A DNA stretch of 64,000 bases, taken from contig OZ026628.1 in assembly GCA_964020975.1 (NCBI GenBank), forward strand, positions 57,924,022 through 57,988,021, read 5' to 3'. Source of the stretch: Hermodice carunculata (Eukaryota > Annelida > Polychaeta > Eunicida > Amphinomidae). A model generated the notes under the pieces. That model was not told where the DNA came from. It ran no database searches and worked only from the letters and a program-made list of their open reading frames with translations. The position numbers were made by a program, and so were the translations under genes. Each line of letters opens with the position of its first letter. Positions within the stretch are counted from its first letter, which is position 1. Shown one piece after another: positions 11,901 through 22,769 of the stretch.

Positions 11901-13013
11901 TATCTTTAGCTGTGGGGTGTACACAGCATGATTATAAAAGCCGTAAGGTACATCCATATGACAACATACATTTCATGTCGGGAAGAAAGTCTGTTCACAA
12001 TTTCACTGAGCATACATTTTCAACAGGGCCACAGATGTTAGTGGGTTTGCTGAAACACAAGGACGAAACTGTCGTAGGAAATGCTGCATTGATATTGAGT
12101 CACTGTGCACAGATCCCGGGCATATGTGAACAGCTGGCCGACAGTGACGTCATGAAACAGCTGCTTGTGTTAGCACGAGATGGACGCAAGCCGGCATTAC
12201 AGCAAAACTGTGCTATACTAATTGCTAAACTTACACAAGGTGACTCCAGGTTAGTAATACATCAAATTTTCTGCTCACTGATAATTTCTTTGTAATTTGT
12301 GAATCAATATGTCATTTGGCTCATTTGCAAAATGCCACCTGTGCAATTTTGCCACAATGAAAGAGTCTGACAGTTTTTCATTTTCACGTAAAATATATGA
12401 ACAGGATTTGTGCAAAATTGGACTCAACTCTTTCAGTGCCAACTGGGACTAAAGTCAAACTACTTGCACAGAACGTCTTAAGTATCATAAGGATACTAGA
12501 CTAATCTTCTTTGCAAAAAGACCTTCCATTGAAGAACCAGCATGCTTTTACTTCCAGACAGAATAGCCCAGGTCAACAGCTTTTCTTGGCATGTTTTGGG
12601 TGCAATGCACCCAATGCACACCAGATAAAGCTGTTGACATGACAGTCCGAAACTTGGCATTGAAAGAGTTAATTAGGCAGTTTGTAGCTTTATTTTTGCA
12701 CATCAGGCCAAATGAGAAATGTCTTTCTCAGGTGCCATCATCACCAGGTTAAGAGTCCAGCTTAACCCACTTTTATTTCGTCAAGGAAGGGACGTTGTGA
12801 TTTTTGCTGAATTTTAATGTACCCAAGGTGCACACTTTTTTAGTTTGGGTGACCTTATGTAGTTTGAAATTGTAGTTTGTATAATTAATGGTCATGTTGA
12901 CAAACTAAACTTTGCTATCTAACTGAATTTTGTCTATTTGTAGACATCTGGAGAAGCTACGTGAATTGGAAGGACTAGGGATCTTACACGACGTCATGAA
13001 GTATATCAAGTGA
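906..13013 (+). CDS. TTC12: TTC12-like armadillo-repeat protein, C-terminal half (8 exons)
   Basis: Eight plus-strand exons with consensus splice sites and matching phases give one open frame of 377 residues ending in a stop at 13011-13013. The protein is a helical ARM-type solenoid: repeated stretches such as LHQLSQTDIGRSRL, AVRAVSFLNNLALDKK, TLGLLMNLTYELSDN, ALKSLAACTQRKAA and VVGNAALILSHCAQ have the usual ARM spacing of small and leucine residues. Vertebrate TTC12 is about 700 residues, with TPRs in the N-terminal half and ARM repeats in the C-terminal half, and acts in cytoplasmic assembly of axonemal dynein arms; this fragment would be the ARM half. The TPR half would lie off the left edge. 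The TTC12 assignment rests on remembered family architecture and the C-terminal wording (LRELEGLGILHDVMKYIK); another TPR/ARM protein is possible. The gene converges on the minus-strand AMPD gene about 10.9 kb away. Introns carry a hAT-like element, repeats and hairpins, but no exon looks broken. Confidence 0.72.
1191..1722. repeat. 144-bp tandem array, about 3.7 units
   Basis: The word TGACCTTGACCTTTGACCT starts near 1222, 1366, 1510 and 1655, giving a period of 144-145 bp. Units share GTGCAGTGTTACAATACCTA and GTTATGGCTAGATGAAAATT. As the period is divisible by three, a 137-residue minus-strand frame stays open by chance. Confidence 0.93.
2462..2554 (+). CDS. TTC12: TTC12-like exon B
   Basis: Acceptor TACTTTCAG and donor AAAA/GTGAGT. 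The phase-2 junction with the previous exon restores an Arg codon, followed by LLSSLFHLLQQKSAMAVRA and VSFLNNLALDKK, a clear ARM helix. It ends in phase 2. Confidence 0.8.
3704..3767 (+). CDS. TTC12: TTC12-like exon C
   Basis: A short exon between acceptor CTTCCTCCAG and donor CTG/GTGAGT. It completes a Lys codon and encodes FKSQMRGNLEESVLPAFENL plus one Leu, ending in phase 0. The hAT-like element at 3860 starts about 90 bp into the following intron. Confidence 0.78.
3768..3859 (+). other. TTC12: Short intron segment before the hAT-like element
   Basis: Donor GTGAGTTCC followed by unique-looking intron up to the TATAA target site of the inserted element. Confidence 0.6.
3860..4571. mobile_element. 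hAT-like non-autonomous element, 712 bp
   Basis: The left end CAGGGTGCGAAAATT is inverted at the right end (AATTTTTCTCACCCTG). TATAA flanks both ends (3855-3859 and 4572-4576), a 5-bp target duplication. Internal copies of GGACAAGTGA in both orientations form subterminal hairpins. CAGGG ends are typical of hAT elements; 5-bp duplications are less usual than 8 bp, so the superfamily is inferred. No transposase frame is seen. Confidence 0.7.
4936..5067 (+). CDS. TTC12: TTC12-like exon D
   Basis: Acceptor ATGTTGACAG and donor CTA/GTGAGT; 44 whole codons, phase 0 at both ends. It encodes TEGAKNPSVLPCCISTMTNL through QTWNACCTIL. The acceptor has a weak pyrimidine tract, but frame and phase fit both neighbours. 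Confidence 0.72.
5068..8533 (+). repeat. Intron made largely of interspersed repeats
   Basis: No exon is seen in this 3.5-kb intron. From about 5400 to 7900 it holds diverged copies of a repeat family marked by 'TCTACCAAGTTTGTTC', 'GTGACCTTGAAAGGTCAA' and 'GAGCACAGGACTGTCACAGT'. A near-perfect palindrome at 5520-5555 has AGCTCAGCTGACT inverted as AGTCAGCTGAGCT. The same family appears in reverse orientation at 55-62 kb. Confidence 0.6.
8534..8809 (+). CDS. TTC12: TTC12-like exon E
   Basis: Acceptor TTGTTTTTTTCAG, donor CAG/GTAACC; 92 whole codons, the longest exon of the gene. It includes SLDILYATLGLLMNLTYELS and ERSLGLMSHLLPHSDESVDF, typical ARM-type helices. Confidence 0.82.
8861..8960. 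repeat. Compound microsatellite (ATAC)n (ACAG)n (TA)n
   Basis: Short tandem runs of ATAC and ACAG, then a TA run at 8926-8953, about 50-150 bp downstream of a splice donor. The open frames across it are compositional. Confidence 0.9.
9048..9082. repeat. Perfect GC-rich hairpin
   Basis: Two perfect 16-bp arms, GTATCGCCACGAGACC and its inverse, are separated by GAA. It is much more GC-rich than its surroundings and is followed by TGAGATACCTCACTTAATTA. It may be the core of an unrecognised palindromic element. Confidence 0.9.
9083..10736 (+). repeat. Intron with 'GGCCCATGGGCCTCTTGT' repeat family
   Basis: No exon is seen. From about 9640 to 10640 a diverged interspersed repeat ends in GCCCATGGGCCTCTTGT. 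Reversed copies occur near 17850-18550 and 37905-37990. A G-rich run lies at 9540-9562. Confidence 0.55.
10737..10836 (+). CDS. TTC12: TTC12-like exon F
   Basis: Acceptor CATTTACAG and donor AAAG/GTGGGT. It encodes KSSNELTKPALKSLAACTQR then KAAARQMVAECEK and ends with one base of the next codon (phase 1). Confidence 0.8.
10837..11347 (+). other. Intron segment without recognised content
   Basis: A G-rich run lies at 11027-11038. No exon or known repeat is recognised. Confidence 0.4.
11348..11485. repeat. 138-bp long inverted repeat
   Basis: The left arm (through GGATTTAGACAGCACGAG and CGTTCACTGC) is inverted in the right arm (GCAGTGAACAG, GAGTGCTGTCTAAATCC, GCCATGTGGAA) with few mismatches around a loop of about 12 bases. 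It looks like a fold-back MITE; no target duplication is obvious. Confidence 0.85.
11486..12026 (+). other. Intron segment without recognised content
   Basis: A G-rich run lies near 11858-11868. The open frame entering from 11885 is coding only from 12027 onwards. Confidence 0.5.
12027..12249 (+). CDS. TTC12: TTC12-like exon G
   Basis: Acceptor TTTTCAACAG and donor TCCAG/GTTAGT. It completes a Gly codon and encodes PQMLVGLLKHKDETVVGNAA, LILSHCAQIPGICEQLADSD and LQQNCAILIAKLTQGDS, two further ARM repeats, ending in phase 2. Confidence 0.85.
12424..12672. mobile_element. TTAA-type MITE copy 1 (piggyBac-like)
   Basis: The ends read CTCTTTCAGTGCCAA and TTGGCATTGAAAGAG, inverted, next to TTAA on the right and a diverged TCAA on the left. 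The internal hairpin (GTCAACAGCTTTTCTTGGCA with an inverse CAGCTTTATC-type arm) is shared with the other copies. It sits in the last intron of the TTC12-like gene. Confidence 0.8.
12944..13013 (+). CDS. TTC12: TTC12-like terminal exon
   Basis: Acceptor TGTCTATTTGTAG. It completes an Arg codon and encodes HLEKLRELEGLGILHDVMKY, then Ile-Lys and TGA at 13011-13013. Confidence 0.85.
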
Positions 13014-13127
13014 ATTTAGCACACACAGATGAGAGCATGAAACACATGAGAGACAGTTTATTCAACTTGACAAACAAGTTGATGCAAGAAGGATTTGTGT
13101 AGAGCATTGCCTTTTTTCCTAATTGCC

Positions 13128-13133
13128 AATAAA
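13128..13133 (+). terminator. TTC12: Poly(A) signal of the TTC12-like gene
   Basis: AATAAA 115 bp after the stop codon, followed by T-rich and TTTGTTTTCTGT sequence suitable as a downstream element. Confidence 0.75.
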
Positions 13134-13924
13134 TATTTTTAAAACAAACAAGTTAATAAATTCATTATTTGTTTTCTGTATGTCATCTTTGACATCAAAA
13201 AAGGATAACATATGTCATTGAGTAATTCTGTATTGATATAAAGTACAGCAACTAAAGTTATCAAATTCATCAAAGATGTTAAAAGATAATCCTCCCACAG
13301 AGCAAGGAACTGTTATATGACATCGCAGTCGCGTTTCTGATTGGTTACCTTCAAGGATTTGACCTGCCTGCTGCCTTAGAGACAATCACCATATTGTTCT
13401 TGGGAGAAATGTTAATCTATTAGCTATAAGACAGATGAACTTCTTGTTCAGTCTTATACTAAAATTTACACCCCCCATTTCATTTGCCCACTGACAATAC
13501 TTTTTTTACTTCTGAAATGTCATTTTCATAAGCTAACGGCTCCCCAAGTTTTTTAAATTGGAAGTCATTGCTGTTGTATTGCAGACACTGTGGCTCCCAA
13601 TTTTCTATGACCGGAGGTCATATCAGTGCTTGACCTGACCGTTCATGTGAGGTCATTCTACCTAAGTACAATGCAAAATGCAGGGTCGACTTTGTCTTAT
13701 GTCATTCCCAACTATATATCCCCATTCCACACATACAAATTTACATGTAATAACATGCATCATTAGCAACGTGTATGTTACACCCTGATTTATAAGCACG
13801 TACTGGGAACTGTTAACCTCAGTCTCTGATGAGTCATGGAGGTGATGAAACCAGTCAGACTTTTTGCAGTAAAGATTGGGTCTTGCCCAGTATAATTAGC
13901 TGTAACCTATGAGCATTCAGAATA

Positions 13925-14102
13925 CAGTTGTACCTGCTGTATGCAACCACTGCCATGAGCAGCCAAATTGCTTTTTGTGGTCACTAGTTTCAGATGTAGG
14001 AGTCAATTTCTTTGTAAAGTTTACCTGTGGTGACAGGTCACCTGCTGCATGTGGCCACTTTTTCGTGGCAGAAGGGGTGGCCACATACAGCAGGTACCAC
14101 TA
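13925..14102. mobile_element. TA-flanked MITE family B, copy 1
   Basis: The ends CAGTTGTACCTGCTGTATGC and CATACAGCAGGTACCAC are inverted. Internal text (GAGTCAATTTCTTTGTAAA, GTGGCCACTTTTTCGTGGCA) matches copies at 40760 and 63725. The flanking TA suggests a Tc1/mariner-like origin. Confidence 0.75.
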
Positions 14103-14223
14103 ATATAGAACATTAGTTACAGTGCCATATGTACCTACATTTGCTTTTTCTATTGCTTGGATTGAAATGTAGTTTGCAGCCACAAAAGATTAATTTGCAC
14201 TTCTTTATTCATTGACTCTCCAC

Positions 14224-14445
14224 ATAACTGTTTTACTGCAACTAAAGGCGGACTTCTCTGAATTATCAAAAGGATACTATATTAATACTCTCTGTAAAAA
14301 CACATTTCATTTAAATACCAGCATGCCTAGAGTCCCATCGGATATAATGGTCCAGGTCAACAGCTTTCCTTGGCTGCTTTGGGCTTTGTGTCTAAAGCGC
14401 ATGGAGGAAAGCTGTTAGTCTAAAACTTGTCATTGCAAGAGTTAA
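14224..14445. mobile_element. TTAA-type MITE copy 2
   Basis: Ends resemble CTCTTTCAGTGCCAA (diverged on the left) and TGCAAGAGTTAA. The internal GGTCCAGGTCAACAGCTTTC hairpin and TCTGAATTATCAAAAGGATA segment are shared with other copies. Confidence 0.75.
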
Positions 14446-15067
14446 TCAAATCAAGAAATATTATCTATCAAACTAGAAGATTAATCTCTACAGCACTTGG
14501 AAAAAATACATTGCTACTCAATGCTTCACTTGCCTTAATAGGGGACATTCACATTAACTGTGGTGCTGCTTTGGCTGGCCTAATATCATTCAACAAGGAA
14601 GTACTTGCATGTGCCGACAGGTCCCTGTGTCAAACATGGCAAAGTATGTTGCTGTAGTAGTTGCAAAACTAGCAAGTTGGATAAAATTGTTTCAAAGTCC
14701 TAGTCCTGTTCACCAAACACACATTGAGCTTGACAGAAGGAGTTGCAGTATGTTTGGAAAGGTTTAATTCTTTATAGCCACCAATGTCGGCAGCACCCTT
14801 CACTTCCCATCGTTATGCCGGTGTCATGACAACTGATTGCCACTGTTGCCTAGTGACAGGGTCCGAGGATTTGGTGGGAACTAAATGTGCAGGTCTCCTA
14901 TTGATGGGAAGGTGACAATCATATGGGTATGACAATCAAACGCTCGGTTTCTCACATCCACACACAGAATTAAAAGGGTTGGTTCATCAAAATAAAATAG
15001 CAGTTGAAAATTGCTAACATGGTTACCATGGTTACTGGACAGTTGTCTCAATATTTCCTCGTTGGTG

Positions 15068-15225
15068 TTAACCCCTTCAGTGCTACAGTTTGGACTCAGT
15101 TAACAGCTTTCCTTGGCATACTTTGGGTGCATTGTGATCAAAGTGTGCAGAGGAAAGCTGTTGACCTGGACTAATTTATGCTATGTACTACAGGCAGGCT
15201 GGTGCATGAAGGAAAGAAATTTAAT
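15068..15225. mobile_element. TTAA-type MITE copy 3, truncated
   Basis: Starts TTAACCCCTTCAGTGCTACA and includes the full internal hairpin (AACAGCTTTCCTTGGCATAC and its inverse). The other end is shortened. Confidence 0.7.
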
Positions 15226-15696
15226 ATAGGCATAGCCCAAAACCTGCACTGTTCCATACACTGAAGGCCCGCCCTTGCCCTGCGAAAAGATTTTTTTTCA
15301 ACGAATTTCTTTGTAAGCAAATAAAGTACATACCAACGCACAAAATATTACATCAATGTAACCCAGAAATTAACGTCTATTATTGGTACACATGTGAGTA
15401 CACTGGGTTTTCAAGATCACATGAAAGTGTGATGGATTTTTGCATGGGTTGTTGTTTCCTTTAGTTAAAGCATTGTTCACTAGATGTCACTCTGTTTATC
15501 CCCCTACTGTATGACATTGTTTGACGTGCCATAAGGCATTGCGCATGGTCTTTTTAGGTGAAAAATTGACAGACTGCACATTGCCAGTGCCTGTATCACA
15601 TACTTATTGTGATTGGAAGATGCATTTTAAGGTACACTGCGGGTCTGTCGGACAGCAATACTGGCAAGGGTCAAATCGCTTTGCAACTTGTGAATA

Positions 15697-15867
15697 CAGT
15701 GAAAACTCATTATAATGACACCATCTGTTCCCTTAGAAATGTGTCAGATAACTGAATATGTCAGATAAATGAATCAAACAACAAAGGTGAACTTTTGCCA
15801 TTCAAAACTTGTGTCATTATAATGAATATGCTGGATATCTGAGTGTCCTTATAATGAGGTTTCACTG
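15697..15867. mobile_element. TA-flanked MITE family C, copy 1 (171 bp)
   Basis: TA precedes CAGTGAAAACTCATTATAAT and follows its inverse TTATAATGAGGTTTCACTG. The internal text TCTGTTCCCTTAGAAATGTG is almost the same in the copy at 42121. Tc1/mariner-like by its TA duplication. Confidence 0.88.
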
Positions 15868-16171
15868 TACACACATCAGTGGCTGCTCAAGTTTGGACTA
15901 TTGATGAAATTTACCAGAATAATAACCTTTCAGGTTGCCAAAACAGCATAGCTACTGATGTTGAAGTTCTGGACTTACAATCAATTTTAAAATGCCCTGA
16001 TTGGCCAACATCAGAGGGATGGAATGTACACGGGAAACAACTGAAGACAGCAAGACAATCCACTCAACAGTGGAAACGCTACGGTAGCAAGGCATTAATA
16101 ACAGCCACCCACTTTACACGAGAGTTCCAAGTGATCAGTTTCAGGAAAAAACAAATGATACTGTAACAACA

Positions 16172-16490
16172 CAGTGGTCCCCCTCTAATAAGGCCACCCC
16201 GAATGCAACCAAAAAGTGCCCATATTGGAGGAATGGCCTCTCTCGAGACGGCCAGTACAACGGAAATTTAACTTTTGTAGCATGAACATGTGGCCTTTGT
16301 ATAGCCGCAGATATGTGGCCTTCGAGGGGGCAGCGAGGGGGCCGGCAACAGTCCGAGGCCCTCCAGTTGCTTCGCCCTCCAACTTACTGCGCCTATAGCC
16401 TGATGCCCCCTCGAAGGCCACATATCTGTGGCTAGCCTTTGCAGAGAGGGCAGCCTCTCTTTAGGGGTCCTTATTAGAGGGGAACAACTG
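16172..16490. mobile_element. TA-flanked MITE family A, copy 1, with nested palindrome
   Basis: The ends CAGTGGTCCCCCTCTAATAA and TTATTAGAGGGGAACAACTG are inverted. Inside, a second inverted pair (GATATGTGGCCTTCGAGGGG near 16310 and its inverse near 16405) encloses a GC-rich 80-bp centre. Other copies lack this GC-rich palindrome. Confidence 0.78.
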
Positions 16491-17331
16491 TATTTACAAG
16501 TTGTGGGTACAAACGTGTACATTCTTATTCAGTTTATTTTAATAATTATCTGCCTCAGTATGTAGACAAACTGTGTTTACCCCACATGCCCCGACCTACA
16601 ATGAAAAGTCAGTTTCAACAATTTGTATCTTTTAATACCTTAAACTTCTTACATACAACAACAACCCATATATCCATTATATTATTGCCAACATTTAAAT
16701 ACATAAAATATAACAGTAAAATGATGCCCTCTTAAACTACCATTTCTATAACCGGAGACTTCATCTTCTGACAGTCAGAATGAAAGTGGAGAGTAATATT
16801 GTCTTTACAATGCACGCAACTCTTGCGACAGAACGCTACTGACCCAAGGTATACCTTCATGATGGGTCGTGCATGAAATTCTCAGCAAAATATGAGTCTT
16901 ATTAAAATTGAATTTACGTGAAAACATTAAAGCAGATTACAAGATATATCTGGGCACTTTGGGCGATATGAACAGGTATATATTCCCTAACATATTTATT
17001 TACATGATATCGTACATGTAAGGCAAGTCGTTCAGAAGACCATTCTCTTACTTTTTTCCCCCCCAAGATTTGCTGTAAACTGGATTCCTTTGTACTATTG
17101 ATAAAGCATTAAAGTAAAATTCTTTCAACAGTAGCATGCATTTTACATAGAATAATCATACGTAACATTTTGTAAATATTATCCAGCACTCTGCATGTAT
17201 TATCAGCTGTAAATAAAAACCATCTATGCTGGTAATGAAATGTACATCTATAAACTTAAAAATGTTCATACCTTGTGTGTTTAATCAGTCTCTACAAACC
17301 AAGCCAACCTATTAAAAACTAAATTCACCTT

Positions 17332-17510
17332 TCAACACTTTCACTGCCAACTGTGACTTAAGTACAAACGATAAACTTCTCTGAATTATCAAATGGATAC
17401 TGTCTTAACATTCTTTGTAAAAAAGGCCTTTCTTCAAGTACCGGCACGCTTAGAGTCCCACAGAATATAACCTGTTGACTCAGTCCAAAACTTGGCACTG
17501 GACCAGTTAA
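17332..17510. mobile_element. TTAA-type MITE copy 4, lacking part of the hairpin
   Basis: Ends CACTTTCACTGCCAACTGTG and CTTGGCACTGGACCAGTTAA. It passes directly from AGAATATAACC to TGTTGACTCAGTCC, so one hairpin arm is missing compared with the other copies. Confidence 0.75.
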
Positions 17511-17849
17511 AGTATGCACAGAGCCGTCTTTCAATCAGCCAAAGCTGAATTTATGTTCAGCCAGTCAGAAACTTTCAACCGACAGTCACAACTATGGTTG
17601 CAGTTTAAACCCACTTCAATTCACAAGGAACCAGCTGTAGACCATTGGACCGAGCCAGTTGCTATACCTAGTGCTGAGTAACTAATATACATACAAGTCA
17701 AACCTGCTCTAGTGGCAACCTTAATTAATTACTTACTTCAGTCAGCTGGTCTCTCAATATCTCCATCGTGCAGAAAAACACTGCCAGAATAGATCCTCAA
17801 TAACTGGCCATTTTGACCCCCTTCCCGCGGCCACCTACAACAGCTAGAC

Positions 17850-18550
17850 CTGGCTTTACTGAGCTTCTGAAACATAAGGTCCATGAGCCCTATGGTCTGC
17901 TGACGTTTAATCTGATGACCAACACAATAAAAAAAAAATATCAAAAAAATATCATGAAATACAATCCCTCTGTGACCTTGTGAGAAAGTAGTTCCGGTCA
18001 TTCACATTGTGTAATATTAAACTTCCACATATCTGTGGGACATTGAGAATCGTTACCCTTATTCTTTCTCAATATATTAGATTCGTGTCCTTTTCTAAAG
18101 TGCTAAAATTTTGTACCTCCATCTCAATTTAGCATCACAATAATCTGCTTTTGATACCCATGATGCTAGTTCAAATGAATACCATTACTGGCACAATCAT
18201 GACTTCACATCATGAAGGTTTCGTCTGTAATTCCTGTCATGATATCTGCATATATGTTCCCAAGTTACGGTGTAATGACCATCACCAAAAAAGTAATTTC
18301 CTGAAAAACATTCCCTTTCTGACCTTGCAAAAATAGCTCAAGGTCATCCATATGATGCAACATCAAATTTCCAAATGTAATACATTCATGGTATACATGT
18401 ATTTGGTATCGCTCGCCTTATTCTTTCTCAAAATATTGAATTTAATGTTTTCAATGCATTTCAGTCCATATCTTTGGTAATGTAGGTGGCGCCGCAAAAT
18501 TTCGGATCGGTTTTCTTCTTTTTGCTGCTTGACATTCCTGTGATGACTCA
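17850..18550 (-). repeat. Interspersed repeat, reversed copy of the 9.6-10.6 kb family
   Basis: Shared words in reverse orientation include GGTCCATGAGCCCTATGGTC, ATCATATGGATGACCTTGAG (as inverse) and TGAGAAAGAATAAGG. Two sub-copies appear near 17.9-18.1 and 18.25-18.5 kb. Confidence 0.5.
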
Positions 18551-18956
18551 TGCAGAACACTTTGAAAAACAGAGTTCTCAAAATGTTCATATTTTGGTCT
18601 GTACAGGACACAATGCTATAGGTGGAACTACCAATTAACATCAATGGCAACCTAGATTTTCATACACTATTGAAGTCTGGAAAATCACATGAAGTTAACT
18701 GGAAAACGGTGGACTGCATTGGGTTCACAACAAGTCTGGCTGGATTGTACAATCGCTGCAGCAGAACTCAACACAAGGTCATTATTTATCCATAATTGAT
18801 GATGGAAATTCATTGTCCAATCTTTATATCATGACAAAATTCACCAACTCAATTGCTTATCAATTTCTAATTCTGTATCATAAAATAGACACATGTAATA
18901 TCAATATTTAATTAAAATAACATTTACATAACTGAATATCAAAATTGACATATATA

Positions 18957-19141
18957 ATATTCCTCCCAATGTGTCCGCTGGGCACTTAAGAAATTACCGT
19001 AAAATAAGCATACATTCTGAATATAATTAGTATAGCACCACAAAAGATGAATATAGAATATATGTCCTTGTTTTTATTTTATCTGATCCCAGCACGGTTG
19101 GGGGCACCTGTTAGAACATAGGTAATTATTGGGAGGAATAT
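18957..19141. mobile_element. Terminal-inverted-repeat element, 185 bp
   Basis: Perfect 14-bp ends ATATTCCTCCCAAT and ATTGGGAGGAATAT. The interior is unique in this window and no target duplication is clear. Confidence 0.7.
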
Positions 19142-20017
19142 GGTATGTGTACAAAAAGGTCATTGAACTGATAACAGACCGAGGACAAGAGACAGAAAAA
19201 CAAATTTCTGGCGGACAAGGTTTCTGTTAGGGCATACTGGAAAGCTGGCCAGACATAAAAACATCAAGCAATGATAAAAATATTACATGTTTTACTACTT
19301 CCATATTGGCAACAATTTTACTTAACGGTGTACGTGCATGTTCAAAACAGAGGGAGCCACCAGTACTTCCACCTGGCACCTAACAAGCGCAGTGTAGCCA
19401 GCTGGGGGATAATCTAACCTAACTCTTCTCATTGGTCAATCATTGCCAACCGGAAGTGGTGTGCCATGCAAAATAGTCCCATGTGGTTGTAGCTACATCT
19501 GTTGGTGACACCAATGTATTACAAAAATCCCTGTTCCAGTTCCTCATAAAAAGAACATTTAATCAAAAGTACATTCATGTACATGTTAAGTCAAGGGGAA
19601 CTGTTTTTGCCTTCTTTGGCTAAGTCGGGCTTGAAATGCACCACAGCAAAACCAGGCGACACAAAATCACTGACCGAGGTCTTCACCAGTTTAGTATCAA
19701 ACCAGACCACCGCACTCACAGTTGAACAACATTTACAGTTAATGTGTTGGTCGCTCATGTCAGCATCATGCATCAAAATGATATTTTCATGTTTTGCACG
19801 TAGTACATGTACATGTATATCTAATGTGTTCGGCATTTTTCTGAGTGAACATCAACTCCACAGACACATGTATGAATACACACACAAGACCTGCATAACA
19901 CAAGCAGCTTTTCCTCACTCTTGTCTGTATCAACTGACAAGTACCCTGGCTGAAAATTTGCAGTTAAAAAAAAAAAATCAGGGTTCCACAGTATTACCAC
20001 CTAGTTAGCAATTTCAT

Positions 20018-20225
20018 GTAACCCTTTCCCCTTAACTGGCCTTTGGTAAAATCTTATCTCCATGTGTGTTTTCAGCTTATTTCAACAGTAATGAAAAACA
20101 GTTTGACTAGAATTGTAGAGGAGACCTATCAAGATCACATGCCCCAGGTTAACAGCTTTCCTTGACATATGTTTGGCACCTAGTGCCCAACGCATGCCAA
20201 GGAAAGCAGCTGACTCTTGTCTTAA
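20018..20225. mobile_element. TTAA-type MITE, second subfamily, copy 1
   Basis: Starts GTAACCCTTTCCCCTTAACT and contains TTTCAACAGTAATGAAAAAC and CTATCAAGATCACATGCCC. The hairpin CTTTCCTTGACATATGTTTG and its inverse follow. Shares this order with the copy at 26090. Right end approximate. Confidence 0.6.
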
Positions 20226-20694
20226 GATCACAGGCTCCAAGTCACAGACCAATAAAAATGGAAAGGTTCTGTGAAAACTGGTTCAAAACGCATGACTAGT
20301 ACTCACTTAACATGAACAGCACTGCAGAAAATCACTGCCTATTAAAAACCACCTTCACTCAGTACTTGTCACAGTATTTATACCTCCTTTGACAGATCGT
20401 CTGTTATGAGAGACCACAATTTGGTCATCCCTAGGGGTGGTCTTTAAACTCAGGTCTCAGTGTACTAGACCAACCTGCATGTACCTGTAGATGTGTTGTA
20501 AAATGACCAGAACTACATCCTTAAGTTATAGCGCCATATTCAAGTGAAATTCAGCTAGTCCAGTGGTATCCATCAGGCAAGGCCTCTCGTAACCAGAGCC
20601 CACCTCTCCAAGCATCAAGTATAGTATTTTACCTTCCTCCTCAAGAGCGGCCACCCCTCCAGCAACTTACGACTCTTCCTGTACCACATTTTGT

Positions 20695-20867
20695 ACCGAG
20701 TCAAAGCTGTTGACCTAGATCATTATATTTTATGGGATTTCAGGCACGCTTGTAGTTGAATGAAAGGTCTTCTTGCAAGGAATATGACTCTAGCTCTTTT
20801 ATCATAATTCACAGCAGTTTGCGTTAAGTAGTTCGACTTTAGTCACAGTTGGTATTGAAAGAGTTAA
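20695..20867. mobile_element. TTAA-type MITE copy 5, partial
   Basis: The right part of the family: GTTGACCTAGATCATTATAT, AATGAAAGGTCTTCTTGCAA and the end TTGGTATTGAAAGAGTTAA. The left end is missing. Confidence 0.72.
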
Positions 20868-22769
20868 ATAAGGCCACATTTCTAATGCACCTGGGAGTGG
20901 CCTTATGAGAAAGGGCCATTGTACAGCTGTGCCAGGGACTTGAGAGTGGATCTACTTGTACTCTTCGTTCCTATTTTGTATAAAAACAGCTGTTCCAACT
21001 GGAACTCAGGCTGATGTGGCAAACAATAATACATGTATATAAAGTTACCGGTATTGTATACCTCTTCAGGTTATCAGAGCTGTAATGTACACTAAATTTA
21101 GGGATTATCGTAGCCTTCATGAGCTATCCCCACAGTAACATACACAGCATTTTGGTGCACCACCCACTTCTCGGGACACACCGGGTCTTCATCCAGCACG
21201 TGCTGTGTTCTACACTAAGTAAAATGGACAGTTTGTGGCAACAGACCTTATATAGCCTATCCAGTGGTTGCTGGGAACAAAATGTTAATTTTGACATGCA
21301 TCTAACAAGTTTATTCTGGGTACTGAGCAAAAAAAGATTTAAAAAAAAAACAAAAAAAAAACAAAAAACAAAAAAAAAAAAAACAATTTTCCACACATAT
21401 GAAGAAATTTATGGGTAGAATAATTTTACCTAGTACATGTACTGGAATTGACTGTTAAATGTACATATGTGTACCATATACCAGCACAATACACAATATT
21501 GGAAATTGAGCAGTCGACACTTTTCTGTACATGTAAAATTATTAAATATGGCCTTTTTTCATGGGGAATGTCATATGTAACCATGGTAACACCCTATAAT
21601 GAATAGCTGGACTTTATCTGAGGCACTCTTAAATACCAAGTATACGTATATATATGTATGTCCAGTCATATTTAAGTTAGCAGAAAAACACATATGCGTT
21701 TGGCCAACGGAATGTATGTTTGAGAATCCAAATGCAGACACCCTCCAGTAAATTTTGAAGCATGCTTGCACAAATGCATTAGTCCCTTCCCTCAAAGACC
21801 TGCATTTACTGGATGAGCGTTTGACAATGCATCTCATTCTGCATATTGATCAATGCAATAAATTACATGTCAAAGTATTTTTTTCTGACTGTGACTGTGT
21901 GTGTGCATGTGAGTGTGTGCAACCTGTCTACAAACTACAAATTTTCTGTACTTATAGTTGACGATGGGGAAATTTGCCTCTCGAATGCATCCCTGCTTTC
22001 AAAATGTATTTTTAAATCCCGTTCACAATGCAGTGGAAAATTAACAAATGTGGCCCAACGCACGGTCACAACACAGAATGTGTTTTGCTGTTCACTTTTA
22101 AATGGCTGGAACTCTCGCTCTCTCTCTCTCCCTCTATATATAAACAAAAACACATATACATATACTTACATAAACATATACAAAAAGATATAAACTACCC
22201 ATCAACAACTTTTTTTTTCTACAAAATCTATTTCCTAAAGTCTCCTTTTTCATTCAATATTGTGTGCATATATTTAACATGTAAGTGTGATCTTAATGCA
22301 TGTCATAATCAGATTGGTTAAAGCAGATGTATGGATACTGTATATGCTTTTATATGATAGGTTTGTACCATTTTGCAGAATAGATAAAAATTGGCAGAAC
22401 AACTATGTACAAAAAAAAAATCCCTCTCTTGCAACAACAAGATCTATTTGGCAGCATTTGTAGTCTAACCTGAAGTTTTTCTGAGAGATCATTTCCTGTG
22501 CATACTGTACCTCTTACATACCTCATTAACCCCCCTTCTCTCTCTCTGTCTCTCTCTCTCTTTGCCTCTTCCAATCCAGTGATGCCACATATCAATATTT
22601 CCCATCCAATTTTAAAAACTAGTAGATTGCTTTGATGCTTGGAAAAATATGCAAGACTGTCGTGTCTCTGATGCAAAATGTACATATTCATGATCACAAA
22701 CCAAAAGATGGCCCAATAAATCTTTCAAGCTGCTGCTTCCTTGACCTACGACCTTCCCCCAGTATAGTA

